From Mycobacterium yunnanensis (lineage in GTDB: Bacteria > Actinomycetota > Actinomycetes > Mycobacteriales > Mycobacteriaceae): a DNA stretch of 64,000 nt. The notes under the pieces are model-generated. The model searched no databases. It worked only from the letters and a program-made list of their open reading frames with translations, and was not told where the DNA came from. How positions within the stretch are numbered: position 1 is the stretch's first letter; the number at the start of each line of letters is the position of its first letter. The stretch is taken from the NCBI RefSeq assembly GCF_025823185.1, contig NZ_JACKVK010000003.1, forward strand, positions 276,174-340,173, in the 5' to 3' direction. Shown here one piece after another: positions 32,554 through 44,022 of the stretch. Made by a program: the position numbers and the translations under genes.

Positions 32554-32583
32554 TCATTCGCGTGCGTTCCTGCGAATCTATCA

Positions 32584-32622
32584 CCGAACATCACATCAAA
32601 ACATCAATTATGTGAGGTTCGG
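32584..32622. promoter_or_regulatory. 13-bp inverted repeat upstream of the DeoR operon
   Basis: CCGAACATCACAT (32584-32596) is mirrored by ATGTGAGGTTCGG (32610-32622) with one mismatch and a 13-base spacer. It lies 43 bases upstream of the DeoR start. The spacer also contains ACATCA, giving a direct repeat of part of the arm. It is a strong candidate DeoR operator; a terminator for the upstream LysR gene is the alternative. Confidence 0.5.
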
Positions 32623-32651
32623 TTTGGGCTGGCGATCCGGCAACGCTGACC

Positions 32652-33539
32652 TCAGTGGCGGTGACGACCGTTCACCAGGGCTCGATGCAGCGCCTGAGTC
32701 GCCGGGGAAGCGGGGCGGTCGGCTGCGACCATCACGCCCAAGACGTGGCGGGGCGGCGGCTGGGCCAAGTCGACGAGGGCGAGCCTCGGCGCGGCGCCGA
32801 TGACCGTCGTCGGCAGGAAACACAGCCCGATCCCGGCGGCGGTGAAGCGGACCGCGGTGTCGACGTCGTTGACTTCCACGCTGATTCGTCGTTGAACGCC
32901 GGCTGACCGAAACATCGCGTCCACCACTCGTCGGTTGCCCCAGTCGGTCGGAAAGTCGACGAAGGCCCGCGTGGACACGGCGTCGTAGCCGACGTTCTCG
33001 GCCGCGGCCAGAGGATCGTCCACCGTGGTTGCCAGGCCCAGTTGTACGTGGCCGACGGGCGTGCTTTTGACGCCGGGGCGCTCTCCGTCATGCGGCAGGA
33101 GCGCGAGGTCGACGAGTCCTTCGGCAATGGCCTCGGCATGCTGACCGTCGTTGCCGGGGGTAAGCCGCACGCGCACTTCGACATTCGGGTACCGCTGACG
33201 AAACGTCACGAGGGTGGCGGTGAGGTCGAGGTCGCCGGTCGAGAGCACCGTTCCGAGCGTGACCGTTCCGGTCACGTCTCCCTGGAGGTTGGCCAACTCC
33301 TCGTGGGCGACCCGCAGTTGGGCGGTCACGGTCCGCGCATGGCGCAGCAGTACCCGGCCGGCCTCGGTCAGTTCCGCGGTCCGGCCGCCGCGAACGAAGA
33401 GGGGCTGGCCGACCTCGCGCTCGAGGCGGCTGACCGCGGCCGACACCGTGGACTGCACCACGTCGACCCGGCTCGCACCCTTGGTGAAGTTGCGCGCCTC
33501 GGCCACGGCGACGAAGTACTGGAGCTCGCGCACGTCCAC
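32652..33539 (-). CDS. LysR-family transcriptional regulator
   Basis: About 295 residues from GTG 33539, giving the usual LysR start VDVRELQYFVAVAEARNFTK. An ATG 12 codons upstream (33575) is also possible. The HTH is GASRVDVVQSTVSAAVSRLEREVGQPLFVRGGRTAELTEAGRVLLRHA. The effector domain contains VTLGTVLSTGDLDLTATLVTFRQRYPNVEVRV and AGIGLCFLPTTVIG. It is divergent from the alpha/beta hydrolase gene and probably regulates it. A short CGAA-ACG-TTCG palindrome at 33577-33587 in the gap could be part of its site. Confidence 0.88.
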   Translation of the reverse strand: MDVRELQYFVAVAEARNFTKGASRVDVVQSTVSAAVSRLEREVGQPLFVRGGRTAELTEAGRVLLRHARTVTAQLRVAHEELANLQGDVTGTVTLGTVLSTGDLDLTATLVTFRQRYPNVEVRVRLTPGNDGQHAEAIAEGLVDLALLPHDGERPGVKSTPVGHVQLGLATTVDDPLAAAENVGYDAVSTRAFVDFPTDWGNRRVVDAMFRSAGVQRRISVEVNDVDTAVRFTAAGIGLCFLPTTVIGAAPRLALVDLAQPPPRHVLGVMVAADRPASPATQALHRALVNGRHRH

Positions 33540-33654
33540 GAGCCCAAAGGTATCGGAGAAATCGATCGCAGGCATTCGAAACGTTCGTTGGACTCGATGA
33601 CGGTTCCGTGGCGAGATGGAGTCATCGGCATCCGGCGATGACAGGAGAGACGAC

Positions 33655-34890
33655 ATGACCACGGCGCTTCGAAGCCAGCGATGGCGCGACCACGGCTGGC
33701 TGTTCGACCAGCAGATCAAGACCGCAGGCATCGAGTTCGACCAGAACCGCCTGGCGTACTCGTTGGGGCCGGTGCGCGACGAGAGCTCGGCCGCCGACAT
33801 CGCGATCCTGCGGTCGACGACGCACAGCTTGGCCGACCTCACCTCGCTGAGCAGGTTTCACGCCGAGCGGCACGAGCGCCTCGCGGAGCGGCTGGAGGAC
33901 CGCGGCGACGCAACGTCGGCCGGGTCGCACTGGTTCGCCGCTGCGCAGCTCTGGCTCCTGGCCGCCTACCCGCTGTGGGACACCACGCCGGAGCTGGTCG
34001 AGTTGCACGAGCGCAAGACCGCGGCGTTCGCCCGATGGGCGAGTGTCGCCTCCCACCACGTCGAGCGCGTCGACGTCCCGTTCGGCGACGGCGCGCTGCC
34101 GGGCTGGTTGCACCTGCCGGCGGGTGATCACGACGGTCGGCTGCCGATTGCCATCGCGGTCAGCGGCATGGACGGCGGCAAGGAGAGTCTGGTCAACCGG
34201 GTGGGCGACGAGTTCCTGGCCCACGGCATGGCGGTCCTCGCCCTCGACGGGCCCGGCCAGTCCGAGGCCGTGCTGCGTGGCATCTACACCAGCCCGGAGG
34301 CGTGGACCACCGTGGGCGACGCGGTCCTGGCGTGGGCCGACACCAGGGCCGACCTCGACGGGGACCGGGCGGTGGTCACCGGGGTGAGCTTTGGCAGCTA
34401 CTTCATGACGTCGGTCGCCGCGAACACGCCGCGGTTGCGCGGCTGCGCGGTCGCGCTGCAGTGCTTGGAACCTGCGGGCCGCACCATCTTCGACGTCGCG
34501 GCACCCTCGTACAAGTCCCGGCACATGTGGATGGCCGGCCTGGAGCGGGACGAAGTCGCCTTCGACCAGCTCGTCACCGGCTACGACCTGCGCGACCAAA
34601 TCACGCAGATGTCCGCTCCGTGGTTCGTGCTCGGCGGGCTGGACGACGAGTTGTGTTCATCCACATGGGTTTACGACCTGGCGAGCCGCTGTCCCGCCCC
34701 GGCGTCGACGCTGATGTACGAAGGGTGCCGCCACTCGCTACAAGGCCCCGCGGCGGCACTCGGGCCGTTCTTTCGCTCGGAGATGGCCGACTGGCTGGCC
34801 GCGCGCGTATCCGCGCGGCCGGTCGACGCGCACTCAGAGCACCACGTGGTCACGCGCAGCGGCCACATCGTCACTGCAGCAACGAAATAG
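33655..34890 (+). CDS. Alpha/beta hydrolase (FrsA / dihydroxypseudooxynicotine hydrolase-like)
   Basis: A 411-residue protein from ATG 33655, which follows AGGAGAG; a longer frame from 33616 lacks such a site. A helical N-terminal region (about 1-120) precedes the hydrolase core: LPIAIAVSGMDGGKESL, ALDGPGQSEAVLRGIYTSPEAW, nucleophile elbow GVSFG with Ser near residue 245, WFVLGGLDDELCSSTW and CRHSLQGP for the acid and His. This arrangement is seen in C-C bond hydrolases such as DHPON hydrolase and in FrsA-type esterases. It is probably in an operon with the SDR, under the divergent LysR regulator. The substrate is unknown. Confidence 0.82.
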   Translation: MTTALRSQRWRDHGWLFDQQIKTAGIEFDQNRLAYSLGPVRDESSAADIAILRSTTHSLADLTSLSRFHAERHERLAERLEDRGDATSAGSHWFAAAQLWLLAAYPLWDTTPELVELHERKTAAFARWASVASHHVERVDVPFGDGALPGWLHLPAGDHDGRLPIAIAVSGMDGGKESLVNRVGDEFLAHGMAVLALDGPGQSEAVLRGIYTSPEAWTTVGDAVLAWADTRADLDGDRAVVTGVSFGSYFMTSVAANTPRLRGCAVALQCLEPAGRTIFDVAAPSYKSRHMWMAGLERDEVAFDQLVTGYDLRDQITQMSAPWFVLGGLDDELCSSTWVYDLASRCPAPASTLMYEGCRHSLQGPAAALGPFFRSEMADWLAARVSARPVDAHSEHHVVTRSGHIVTAATK

Positions 34891-34902
34891 GAGGAGAAGG
34901 AC

Positions 34903-35679
34903 ATGTCCAAGGCGACCACACTGACCGGCAAGCGAGCACTGGTGACCGGAGGTAGCCGCGGCATTGGCGCCGCCATCGCTCGAGAACTGGCGGCGAGAGG
35001 AGCGGACGTCGCGGTGAACTACGTCGCCGACTCGGCCTCGGCCACCGCGCTCGTCGACGAACTGAGTCGGGGCGGCGGCCGCGCCTTCGCCGTCCAGGCC
35101 GACGTCGGTGATCCAGCCCAGACGAAGAAGATGGTGGCGCAAGTGGTTTCGGAGTTTGGCGGCCTGGACGTCGTGGCCAGCAATGCGGGCGTCGAGCACT
35201 TCGGTCCCTTGGAGTCGATCACCCTCGACGACTTCGACGAGGTGTTCCACGTCAACGTGGCGGGTCAACTGTTCGTCGCCCAGGCGGCGGCCGCGGCGAT
35301 GACGGACGGTGGACGCATCCTGTTGACGTCGTCGGTCAGCGCCCGCATCGGGGTCTACCAACACACCCTGTACGCGGCCAGCAAGGCCGCGGTGTCGGCG
35401 ATGGTGCTGAACCTCGCGCCCGAACTCGCCGAGCGGGGCATTGCCATCAACGCGATCGCGCCGGGCGGCACCGCCACGGACATGGCTGCCGAGGTGGGGG
35501 AGCGCTACACGCCGCAGAGCCTGCGCGACGTTCCCGCCGACGCGGTGATCCGGTCGATGAACGCGATCGGGAGGATGGCCGAGCCGGCCGAGATCGCCGC
35601 CATCGCGGCATTCCTACTGTCCGACGACGCCTCCTACGTCACCGGCGCCACCATGGACGCGTCCGGCGGCTGGATGTAG
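34903..35679 (+). CDS. SDR-family oxidoreductase
   Basis: The 258-residue classical short-chain dehydrogenase has the TGGSRGIG cofactor motif at residues 15-22, ASNAG at 92-96, and the catalytic Ser144, Tyr157 and Lys161 (TLYAASKAAV). It ends with the usual ATFLLSDDAS-like AAFLLSDDASYVTGATMDASGGWM. It is of the 3-oxoacyl-ACP reductase-like type and likely uses NAD(P)H. The ATG has GGAGGAG-like AGGAGAAGG upstream and starts 12 bases after the hydrolase stop, so the two are co-transcribed. Confidence 0.92.
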   Translation: MSKATTLTGKRALVTGGSRGIGAAIARELAARGADVAVNYVADSASATALVDELSRGGGRAFAVQADVGDPAQTKKMVAQVVSEFGGLDVVASNAGVEHFGPLESITLDDFDEVFHVNVAGQLFVAQAAAAAMTDGGRILLTSSVSARIGVYQHTLYAASKAAVSAMVLNLAPELAERGIAINAIAPGGTATDMAAEVGERYTPQSLRDVPADAVIRSMNAIGRMAEPAEIAAIAAFLLSDDASYVTGATMDASGGWM

Positions 35680-35761
35680 CGATCGGTGGTCATGCGGAAT
35701 AAATTGCGTACCCGGTGAACTTGGCTGAAGGAGTCACCCCCTCCCCGCGTCAGGAGCCTTC

Positions 35762-36571
35762 ATGACTCGTCCCATCCGCGTTGCCGTGCAAATTCAGCCC
35801 GGCGGTGCGCCCGACTACCGCACGTGGCGCGACGCCGTCGTGGCCGCCGACGACCTCGGCGTCGACGTGATCTTCGGATACGACCACTTCCACCGGCCCG
35901 CGATCGAGGGCATCGTCGACGGCAAGCCGATCATGTCCGACGAGCAGGCCGACGTCGCCAACTTCGAGGGGTGGACCGCGCTCGCCTCGTGGGGGGAGAT
36001 CACCTCGCACGCCGAGATCGGGCTGCTGGTCACCGGCGTCGGCTACCGCAATCCGGACCTGCTCGCCGACATGGCGCGCACCGTCGACCACATCAGCGGC
36101 GGACGGCTCATCCTGGGTCTCGGCGCGGGATGGTACGAAAAGGACTACACCACATACGGTTACGAATTCGGCACCTTCGGTTCCCGCTTCGACCTGTTCG
36201 ACGAGAGCCTGGTCCGCATCGAGAACCGGCTCGCGGCGCTGATTCCGCCGCCGATCCGCAAGCTGCCGATCCTCATCGGCGGCACCGGCCCCAAGCGCTC
36301 GCTACCGGCCGTCGCGCGGCACGCCGACATCTGGCACGCGTTCCAAGAGCTCGACGGCTTCCGCAAGTCATCCGACCGCGTCGACGAGTTGGCGGCGAGT
36401 TTCGGCCGCAGCGGCGCCGACATCGAACGCTCGACGCTGTGGGTAGACGGTGAGAGCGCCGATGCCTTCCGTGAGGCGGGCGTCACGCTGTTCCAGACCG
36501 AGCTCACCGCCGACGACGGTTATGACCTCGACTCCCTGAAGGCAGTACTCGCCTGGCGTGACAACGGGTAG
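35762..36571 (+). CDS. LLM-class F420-dependent oxidoreductase
   Basis: A 269-residue luciferase-like protein with RVAVQIQPGGAPDYRTW, a DVIFGYDHFHRPAIEG substrate region, LGLLVTGVGYRNPDLLADMARTVDHISGGRLILGLGAGWYEKDYTTYGYEFG and KLPILIGGTGPKRSLPAVARHADIWHAF. The pattern is that of the F420-dependent subgroup. ATG has AGGAG upstream. It lies 82 bases after the SDR gene and may be read with it or from a promoter near TAAATT at 35700. The substrate is not known; it is a paralogue of the LLM gene near 21.4 kb only at family level. Confidence 0.87.
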   Translation: MTRPIRVAVQIQPGGAPDYRTWRDAVVAADDLGVDVIFGYDHFHRPAIEGIVDGKPIMSDEQADVANFEGWTALASWGEITSHAEIGLLVTGVGYRNPDLLADMARTVDHISGGRLILGLGAGWYEKDYTTYGYEFGTFGSRFDLFDESLVRIENRLAALIPPPIRKLPILIGGTGPKRSLPAVARHADIWHAFQELDGFRKSSDRVDELAASFGRSGADIERSTLWVDGESADAFREAGVTLFQTELTADDGYDLDSLKAVLAWRDNG

Positions 36572-36735
36572 TCGGCACAGCCGCTCCACTGGCGCACTCT
36601 GCGGCAGGTCACACGGTGCGCATCGCGTGTCGAGCGCCCTCGGCCTGGATCGCCGGTGATACTTCACCCAACGTCGCTGTGGGGCGAGTAGCGCTCACAC
36701 CCACGTAGGCGATTCGTGGAGGGAGTTGCAGGCAG

Positions 36736-36924
36736 ATGTCGCTCTCCATGGCCTTGGCCATCGACACTGACAATGCGGCTTTCGACGGCCACGTCGGCGC
36801 CGAGGTGGCACGTATTGCGCGCGCCGTCGCCGACGAGGCCGAATCGGGCGTCGTGGAGGGCATCTGCCGGGACTGCAACGGGATGAAGGTAGGCGTGTGG
36901 AAGATTCGCCTCGAAGCACGCTGA
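36736..36924 (+). CDS. Small hypothetical protein
   Basis: The 62-residue frame encodes MSLSMALAIDTDNAAF, EVARIARAVADEAESG and CRDCNGMKVGVWKI. The pattern (DTxNAAF, EVARIxRxxADE, RDxNGxxVG) resembles a family of about 60-residue uncharacterised bacterial and phage proteins, so it is probably a real gene. GGAGGG precedes the ATG by about 11 bases. It stands alone between the LLM gene and the tRNA-Arg gene. No function is known. Confidence 0.55.
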   Translation: MSLSMALAIDTDNAAFDGHVGAEVARIARAVADEAESGVVEGICRDCNGMKVGVWKIRLEAR

Positions 36925-37005
36925 CCCGTCGGTCACGGACCACTCCAGAATCCTGCGGTCGACAGTCCGCTGCGAGTCCGACCAGGTCAGACGTCATGAA
37001 ATGTG

Positions 37006-37078
37006 TGCCCCCGGCAGGATTCGAACCTGCGGCCTTCCGCTCCGGAGGCGGACGCTCTATCCCCTGAGCTACGGGGGC
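37006..37078 (-). tRNA. tRNA-Arg (anticodon CCG)
   Basis: A 73-base cloverleaf reads on the minus strand: acceptor GCCCCCG/CGGGGGC, D arm GCTC-GAGC, anticodon arm TCCGC-CTCCGGA-GCGGA with anticodon CCG, variable AGGCC, and T arm GCAGG-TTCGAAT-CCTGC, then discriminator A. CCA is not encoded. It decodes CGG codons. It is divergent from argS, the enzyme that charges it, 172 bases away. Confidence 0.97.
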
Positions 37079-37173
37079 GCATGCAAGAACTGCAGCGCCG
37101 ATTGGGCTTGCACAGCCTAACGCATGCCTGACGGCCCCACCGCCGCCCGGGTGGCCCGTGCACCTGCAGTGAC

Positions 37174-37199
37174 ATTCCCCGGTCGCTGCGCTCCTGCCC
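37174..37199. repeat. Dispersed GAGCGAAGCGAC motif (copy 3, inverted)
   Basis: The reverse complement reads GGGCAGGAGCGCAGCGACCG followed by GGGAAT and matches the copy at 13584-13610 at all but two positions. It lies between tRNA-Arg and argS. Confidence 0.6.
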
Positions 37200-37236
37200 G
37201 CCGGTAAACGATTCGGGGCCAGACCACCCCAGACCA

Positions 37237-37242
37237 TAGGAT
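37237..37242 (+). promoter_or_regulatory. -10 element for a leaderless argS mRNA
   Basis: TAGGAT ends 8 bases before the argS GTG, and no Shine-Dalgarno is present, so transcription probably starts at or next to the start codon. No clear -35 is seen. Confidence 0.45.
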
Positions 37243-37250
37243 GATGCCCC

Positions 37251-38903
37251 GTGACCCCCGCCGATCTGGCCGAGCTGCTCAAGACCACCGCCGCCGCGGT
37301 GCTCGCGGAGCGTGGGCTCGACACTGCCGCCTTGCCGCAGACGGTGGTCGTCGAGCGGCCACGCAATCCCGAGCACGGCGACTACGCCACCAACCTCTCG
37401 CTTCAGGTGGCCAAGAAGGTCGGCGCCAACCCCCGCGAGCTGGCCGGCTGGCTGGCCGAGGCGCTCGCGAGCACCGACGGCATCGCGGGCGCCGACGTCG
37501 CAGGCCCCGGCTTCGTCAACCTGCGCATCGAGGCCTCCGCCCAGGCCGTGGTGGTCGTCGACGTCATCGCCGCCGGCTCGGCCTACGGCGACTCGGCCGA
37601 GCTGGCCGGGGAGAAGGTCAACCTCGAGTTCGTCTCCGCGAACCCCACCGGGCCCATCCATATCGGCGGCACCCGCTGGGCCGCGGTAGGCGACGCGTTG
37701 GGGCGGCTGCTGTCCACCCAGGGCGCCGAGGTCGTGCGGGAGTACTACTTCAACGACCACGGCACCCAGATCGACCGATTCGCCAAATCGCTGATCGCCT
37801 CGGCGAAGGGTGAGCCGACCCCCGAGGACGGCTACGCGGGCAATTACATCGCCGAGATCGCCCAGCAGGTCGTCGCCGCCCAACCCGACGTGCTGAGCCG
37901 GCCTCCCGAGCAGACCCTGGAGACCTTCCGCGCCATCGGCGTCGAATTGATGTTCAACCACATCAAGAAGTCGCTGCACGATTTCGGCACCGACTTCGAC
38001 GTCTACACCCATGAAGACTCGATGCACACCTCCGGCCGGGTGGACCAGGCCATCGCCAAGCTTCGCGAGACCGGCAACATCTACGAGAAGGACGGCGCAA
38101 CGTGGTTGCGCACCACCGACTTCGGTGACGACAAGGACCGCGTCGTGATCAAGAGCGACGGCAACCCGGCCTACGTCGCCGGTGACCTCGCCTACTACCT
38201 GGACAAGCGGCAACGCGGCTTCGACCTGTGCATCTACATGCTCGGTGCCGACCATCACGGCTACATTGCCCGGCTCAAGGCCGCCGCGGCCGCCCTCGGC
38301 GACGACCCGGCCACCGTCGAGGTGCTGATCGGACAGATGGTCAACCTGGTGCGCGACGGTCAGCCCATGAGGATGAGCAAGCGCGCAGGCACCGTCATCA
38401 CCCTCGACGACCTCGTCGACGCGATCGGCGTCGACGCCGCCAGATACGTGCTGATCCGCAGTTCGGTCGACAGCCCGATCGACATCGACCTCGCCCTGTG
38501 GTCAAGCGCGTCGAGCGAAAACCCAGTCTACTACGTGCAATACGCGCACGCACGGCTGTCCGCGTTGGCGCGCAGCGCCGCCGACCTCGGCATCGCCGCC
38601 AGCACCGAGCACCTCGAACTGCTCACCCATGACCGCGAGGGCACGCTGATGCGCAGCATCGGCGACTTCCCGCGCGTGCTGGCGACCGCGGCCTCGCTGC
38701 GCGAACCGCATCGGGTGTGCCGCTATCTCGAGGAGCTCGCGCAGGACTACCACCGGTTCTACGATTCGTGCCGGGTGCTGCCCCAGGGCGACGAGGATCC
38801 GACCGATCTGCACGCCGCCCGGCTCGCCCTGTGTCAGGCCACCCGCCAGGTGATCGCCAACGGTCTGCAGATCCTGGGCGTCAGTGCCCCGGAGCGCATG
38901 TAA
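37251..38903 (+). CDS. argS: Arginyl-tRNA synthetase
   Basis: A 550-residue class I synthetase that attaches Arg to tRNA-Arg. An N-terminal Add-1 domain (about 1-110) is followed by the HIGH-type signature [21 protein letters not shown], the arginine-binding [15 protein letters not shown], the KMSKS-like [15 protein letters not shown] and a C-terminal DALR anticodon-binding domain ending [12 protein letters not shown] is preceded by a -10-like box, suggesting leaderless translation. The stop overlaps the lysA start by one base, so argS leads the lysA-hom-thrC-thrB cluster. Confidence 0.97.
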   Translation: MTPADLAELLKTTAAAVLAERGLDTAALPQTVVVERPRNPEHGDYATNLSLQVAKKVGANPRELAGWLAEALASTDGIAGADVAGPGFVNLRIEASAQAVVVVDVIAAGSAYGDSAELAGEKVNLEFVSANPTGPIHIGGTRWAAVGDALGRLLSTQGAEVVREYYFNDHGTQIDRFAKSLIASAKGEPTPEDGYAGNYIAEIAQQVVAAQPDVLSRPPEQTLETFRAIGVELMFNHIKKSLHDFGTDFDVYTHEDSMHTSGRVDQAIAKLRETGNIYEKDGATWLRTTDFGDDKDRVVIKSDGNPAYVAGDLAYYLDKRQRGFDLCIYMLGADHHGYIARLKAAAAALGDDPATVEVLIGQMVNLVRDGQPMRMSKRAGTVITLDDLVDAIGVDAARYVLIRSSVDSPIDIDLALWSSASSENPVYYVQYAHARLSALARSAADLGIAASTEHLELLTHDREGTLMRSIGDFPRVLATAASLREPHRVCRYLEELAQDYHRFYDSCRVLPQGDEDPTDLHAARLALCQATRQVIANGLQILGVSAPERM

Positions 38904-40321
38904 TGGCACATCCCGCTGGTCCCCGTCACGCCGAGGACGCCCGTCAAGGCACGGCGCCCGCTTGCCCGCAGAACTCCGACGAGCTGCTGGCGCTGGCGCC
39001 GAACGTGTGGCCGCGCAACGCCGTTCGCACTCCCAGCGGCGAGGTTACCGTCGCAGGGGTGCCCGTGACCCGGCTGGCCGCGGAGTACGGGACGCCGCTG
39101 TTCGTCGTCGACGAGGACGACTTCCGGTCCCGCTGCCGCGACATCGCGTCGGCCTTCGGCGACGGCGAACACGTCCGCTACGCCGCGAAGGCCTTCCTCT
39201 GCACGGAGATCGCACGCTGGGTCGACGAGGAAGGGCTGTCGCTCGACGTCTGCAGCGGCGGCGAGCTGGCGGTGGCGTTGAACGCCGACTTCCCACCGGA
39301 ACGCATTGCCCTGCACGGCAACAACAAGTCCGTCGCCGAACTCGCCATGGCCGTCGACGCCCGGGTCGGCCACGTCGTGCTGGACTCGCTGACCGAGATC
39401 GACCGCCTCGACGCGATCGCCGGAGAGGCCGGCGTGGTGCAAGACGTCCTGGTCCGCGTCACCGTCGGCGTCGAGGCCCACACTCACGAATTCATCTCCA
39501 CCGCCCACGAGGACCAGAAGTTCGGTCTCTCCCTGGCCAGCGGCGCGGCTATGGAGGCGATCCGGCGGGTGTTCGCCGCCGACCACCTGCGCCTCGTCGG
39601 CCTGCACAGCCACATCGGCTCGCAGATCTTCGACGTCGCGGGCTTCGAACTGGCCGCCCACCGCGTCATCGGCCTGCTCGCCGACGTGGTCGCCGAGTTT
39701 GGCGTCGAGAAGACCGCGCAGATGTCGATCGTCGACCTCGGTGGGGGACTGGGTATCTCGTATCTGCCGCAGGACGATCCGCCGCCCATGGAGGACCTGG
39801 CCGCCAAGATCGGTGCCATCGTCGTCGACGAGTCGGCGGCCGTCGGGCTGCCCGCCCCCAAACTCGTCGTCGAACCGGGCCGCGCCATTGCCGGTCCGGG
39901 CACCGTCACCCTCTACGAGGTGGGCACGGTCAAGGACGTCGCCGTCAGTCAGAGTGCCCATCGACGCTACGTCAGCATCGACGGTGGCATGAGCGACAAC
40001 ATTCGGACCTCCCTGTACGGGGCCGAATACGACGCCCGACTGGTGTCGCGAGCCAGCGACGGAGCACCCGTCCTGACTCGCATCGTCGGAAAGCACTGCG
40101 AGAGCGGTGACATCGTCGTCCGCGACACCTGGGTGTCCGACGACGTCGCGCCCGGTGACCTGATCGGGGTCGCCGCCACCGGGGCGTATTGCTATTCGAT
40201 GTCGAGCCGGTACAACCTGCTCGGCCGTCCGGCCGTGGTGGCGGTGCGTGACGGAGTGTCGCGTTTGATTCTGCGCCGCGAGACGGTGGCGGATCTCTTG
40301 AGCTTGGAGGTAGGCAACTGA
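38903..40321 (+). CDS. lysA: Diaminopimelate decarboxylase
   Basis: A 472-residue PLP enzyme that makes L-lysine from meso-diaminopimelate. The PLP lysine lies in [10 protein letters not shown]; other active-site parts are [52 protein letters not shown] and [13 protein letters not shown] 38903 overlaps the argS stop (TAATG), and the frame is open upstream only within argS. The N-terminal 30 residues before the core are poorly conserved. The stop overlaps the hom start. Confidence 0.96.
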   Translation: MAHPAGPRHAEDARQGTAPACPQNSDELLALAPNVWPRNAVRTPSGEVTVAGVPVTRLAAEYGTPLFVVDEDDFRSRCRDIASAFGDGEHVRYAAKAFLCTEIARWVDEEGLSLDVCSGGELAVALNADFPPERIALHGNNKSVAELAMAVDARVGHVVLDSLTEIDRLDAIAGEAGVVQDVLVRVTVGVEAHTHEFISTAHEDQKFGLSLASGAAMEAIRRVFAADHLRLVGLHSHIGSQIFDVAGFELAAHRVIGLLADVVAEFGVEKTAQMSIVDLGGGLGISYLPQDDPPPMEDLAAKIGAIVVDESAAVGLPAPKLVVEPGRAIAGPGTVTLYEVGTVKDVAVSQSAHRRYVSIDGGMSDNIRTSLYGAEYDARLVSRASDGAPVLTRIVGKHCESGDIVVRDTWVSDDVAPGDLIGVAATGAYCYSMSSRYNLLGRPAVVAVRDGVSRLILRRETVADLLSLEVGN

Positions 40322-41648
40322 TGGTCAACGACAACGCGGTGAAGCCAGTCGGCGTGGCGGTGCTGGGGCTGGGCAACGTCGGCAGCGAGGTAGTGCGCAT
40401 CATCGAAGCCAGCGCTCCCGATCTTGCGGCCAGAATCGGTGCGCCGCTGGAACTTCGGGGAGTCGGCGTGCGCCGGGTCGCCGACGACCGCGGAGTCCCG
40501 CTCGGCCTGCTGACCGACGACGTCGACGCCCTGGTGTCCCGCGACGACGTAGACGTCGTCGTCGAACTCATGGGGCCGGTCGAGCCGGCGCGCAAGGCCA
40601 TTCTCGCGGCGCTGGAGCGGGGCAAGTCGGTCGTCACCGCCAACAAGGCCCTGATGGCAGTGTCGACGGGCGAGCTGGCCCAGGCCGCCGAAGCCGCCCA
40701 CGCCGACCTGTACTTCGAGGCGGCGGTCGCCGGCGCCATCCCCGTCATCCGTCCGCTCACCCAGTCGCTGGCCGGTGACACCGTGCTGCGCGTCGCCGGA
40801 ATCGTCAACGGCACCACCAATTACATCCTCTCGGCTATGGCCGAGACCGGTGCGGACTACGGCTCCGCGCTGGCCGACGCGAGCGCGCTCGGGTACGCCG
40901 AGGCCGATCCGACCGCCGACGTGGAGGGCTTCGACGCGGCGGCCAAGGCCGCGATCCTCGCCTCGATTGCGTTCCACACCCGGGTCACCGCCGACGACGT
41001 CTACCGCGAGGGCATCACCAAGGTCAGCTCCGCCGACTTCGACTCCGCGAAGGCGTTGGGCTGCACCATCAAGTTGCTCGCCATCTGCGAGCGCATCATC
41101 AACGACGAAGGCCAGCAACGCGTGTCGGCCCGGGTGTATCCCGCGCTGGTGCCGCTGGAGCATCCGCTGGCATCGGTCAACGGAGCGTTCAACGCCGTCG
41201 TGGTCGAGGCCGAGGCCGCCGGTCGGCTGATGTTCTACGGCCAGGGTGCCGGCGGTGCGCCGACTGCGTCGGCGGTGATGGGTGACCTCGTCATGGCAGC
41301 CCGCAACCGGGTTCAGGGCGGTCGCGGTCCCCGTGAGAGCAAGTACGCCGAATTGCCCATCGCGCCCATCGGTTTCATCCCGACCCGCTACTACGTGAGC
41401 ATGAACGTCGCCGATCGGCCGGGTGTGCTGTCCTCCGTCGCCGCCGAGTTCGGCAAGCGCGAGGTCAGCATCGCCGAGGTCCGTCAGGAAGGCATGGTCG
41501 ACGACGAGGGACTGCGGTGCGGGGCCCGCATCGTGGTCGTGACGCACCGTGCCACCGACGCGGCGCTCTCGGAGACGGTGGAGGCTCTCGCCGATCTCGA
41601 CGTCGTGTCCAGCATCAACAGCGTGCTGCGGCTGGAAGGAACCAACGA

Positions 41649-41652
<4 letters not shown>
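40321..41652 (+). CDS. hom: Homoserine dehydrogenase
   Basis: A 443-residue NAD(P)-dependent enzyme that reduces aspartate semialdehyde to homoserine. The Rossmann motif is [26 protein letters not shown], the [15 protein letters not shown] active-site segment and [14 protein letters not shown] identify the family. A C-terminal ACT domain ([21 protein letters not shown]) indicates feedback control, probably by threonine. It overlaps lysA and thrC at both ends (TGATG and ATGA), so the four genes are tightly coupled. It corresponds to thrA/Rv1294 in M. tuberculosis. Confidence 0.97.
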
Positions 41653-43719
<2,067 letters not shown>

Positions 43720-44022
43720 TCGACAGGCGCCACACGGGACCGACCGGCGATTCTTGCTTCCAGCGACGATGCGGGTTATTCTCGCTCTCGTCCAGCAATC
43801 GCACCTTCTGTGCCTGCGCCTACACTAGGACGACTACCCATCCTTCTCGTGGCTGACGTTTCCCCGCATGGCGGAGAATCCCGGCGATCACCGTTGCACG
43901 CGCGATGGTTTGCGCACCGGCAATCAGGGGACACGAGGCATCCGGTAGCCGGCATTCGGCGGATCAGCTGAATGCGACGAACCTTCGCAGAATCGGATCA
44001 GCGAGGGAAAGAAAGGAAATCC
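43720..44022 (+). promoter_or_regulatory. rho promoter and long 5' leader
   Basis: This 303-base gap has no gene. A -10-like TACACT at 43821-43826 would give a leader of about 190 bases before rho. GAAAGGAAAT near the end is the Shine-Dalgarno region. Long leaders on rho allow autoregulation by Rho in several bacteria. No strong U-tract terminator was seen. Confidence 0.4.

Noticed and set aside
36572..37250. Integrated element at tRNA-Arg
   Set aside because: No integrase, no repeat of the tRNA 3' end in the window, and flanking genes look chromosomal.
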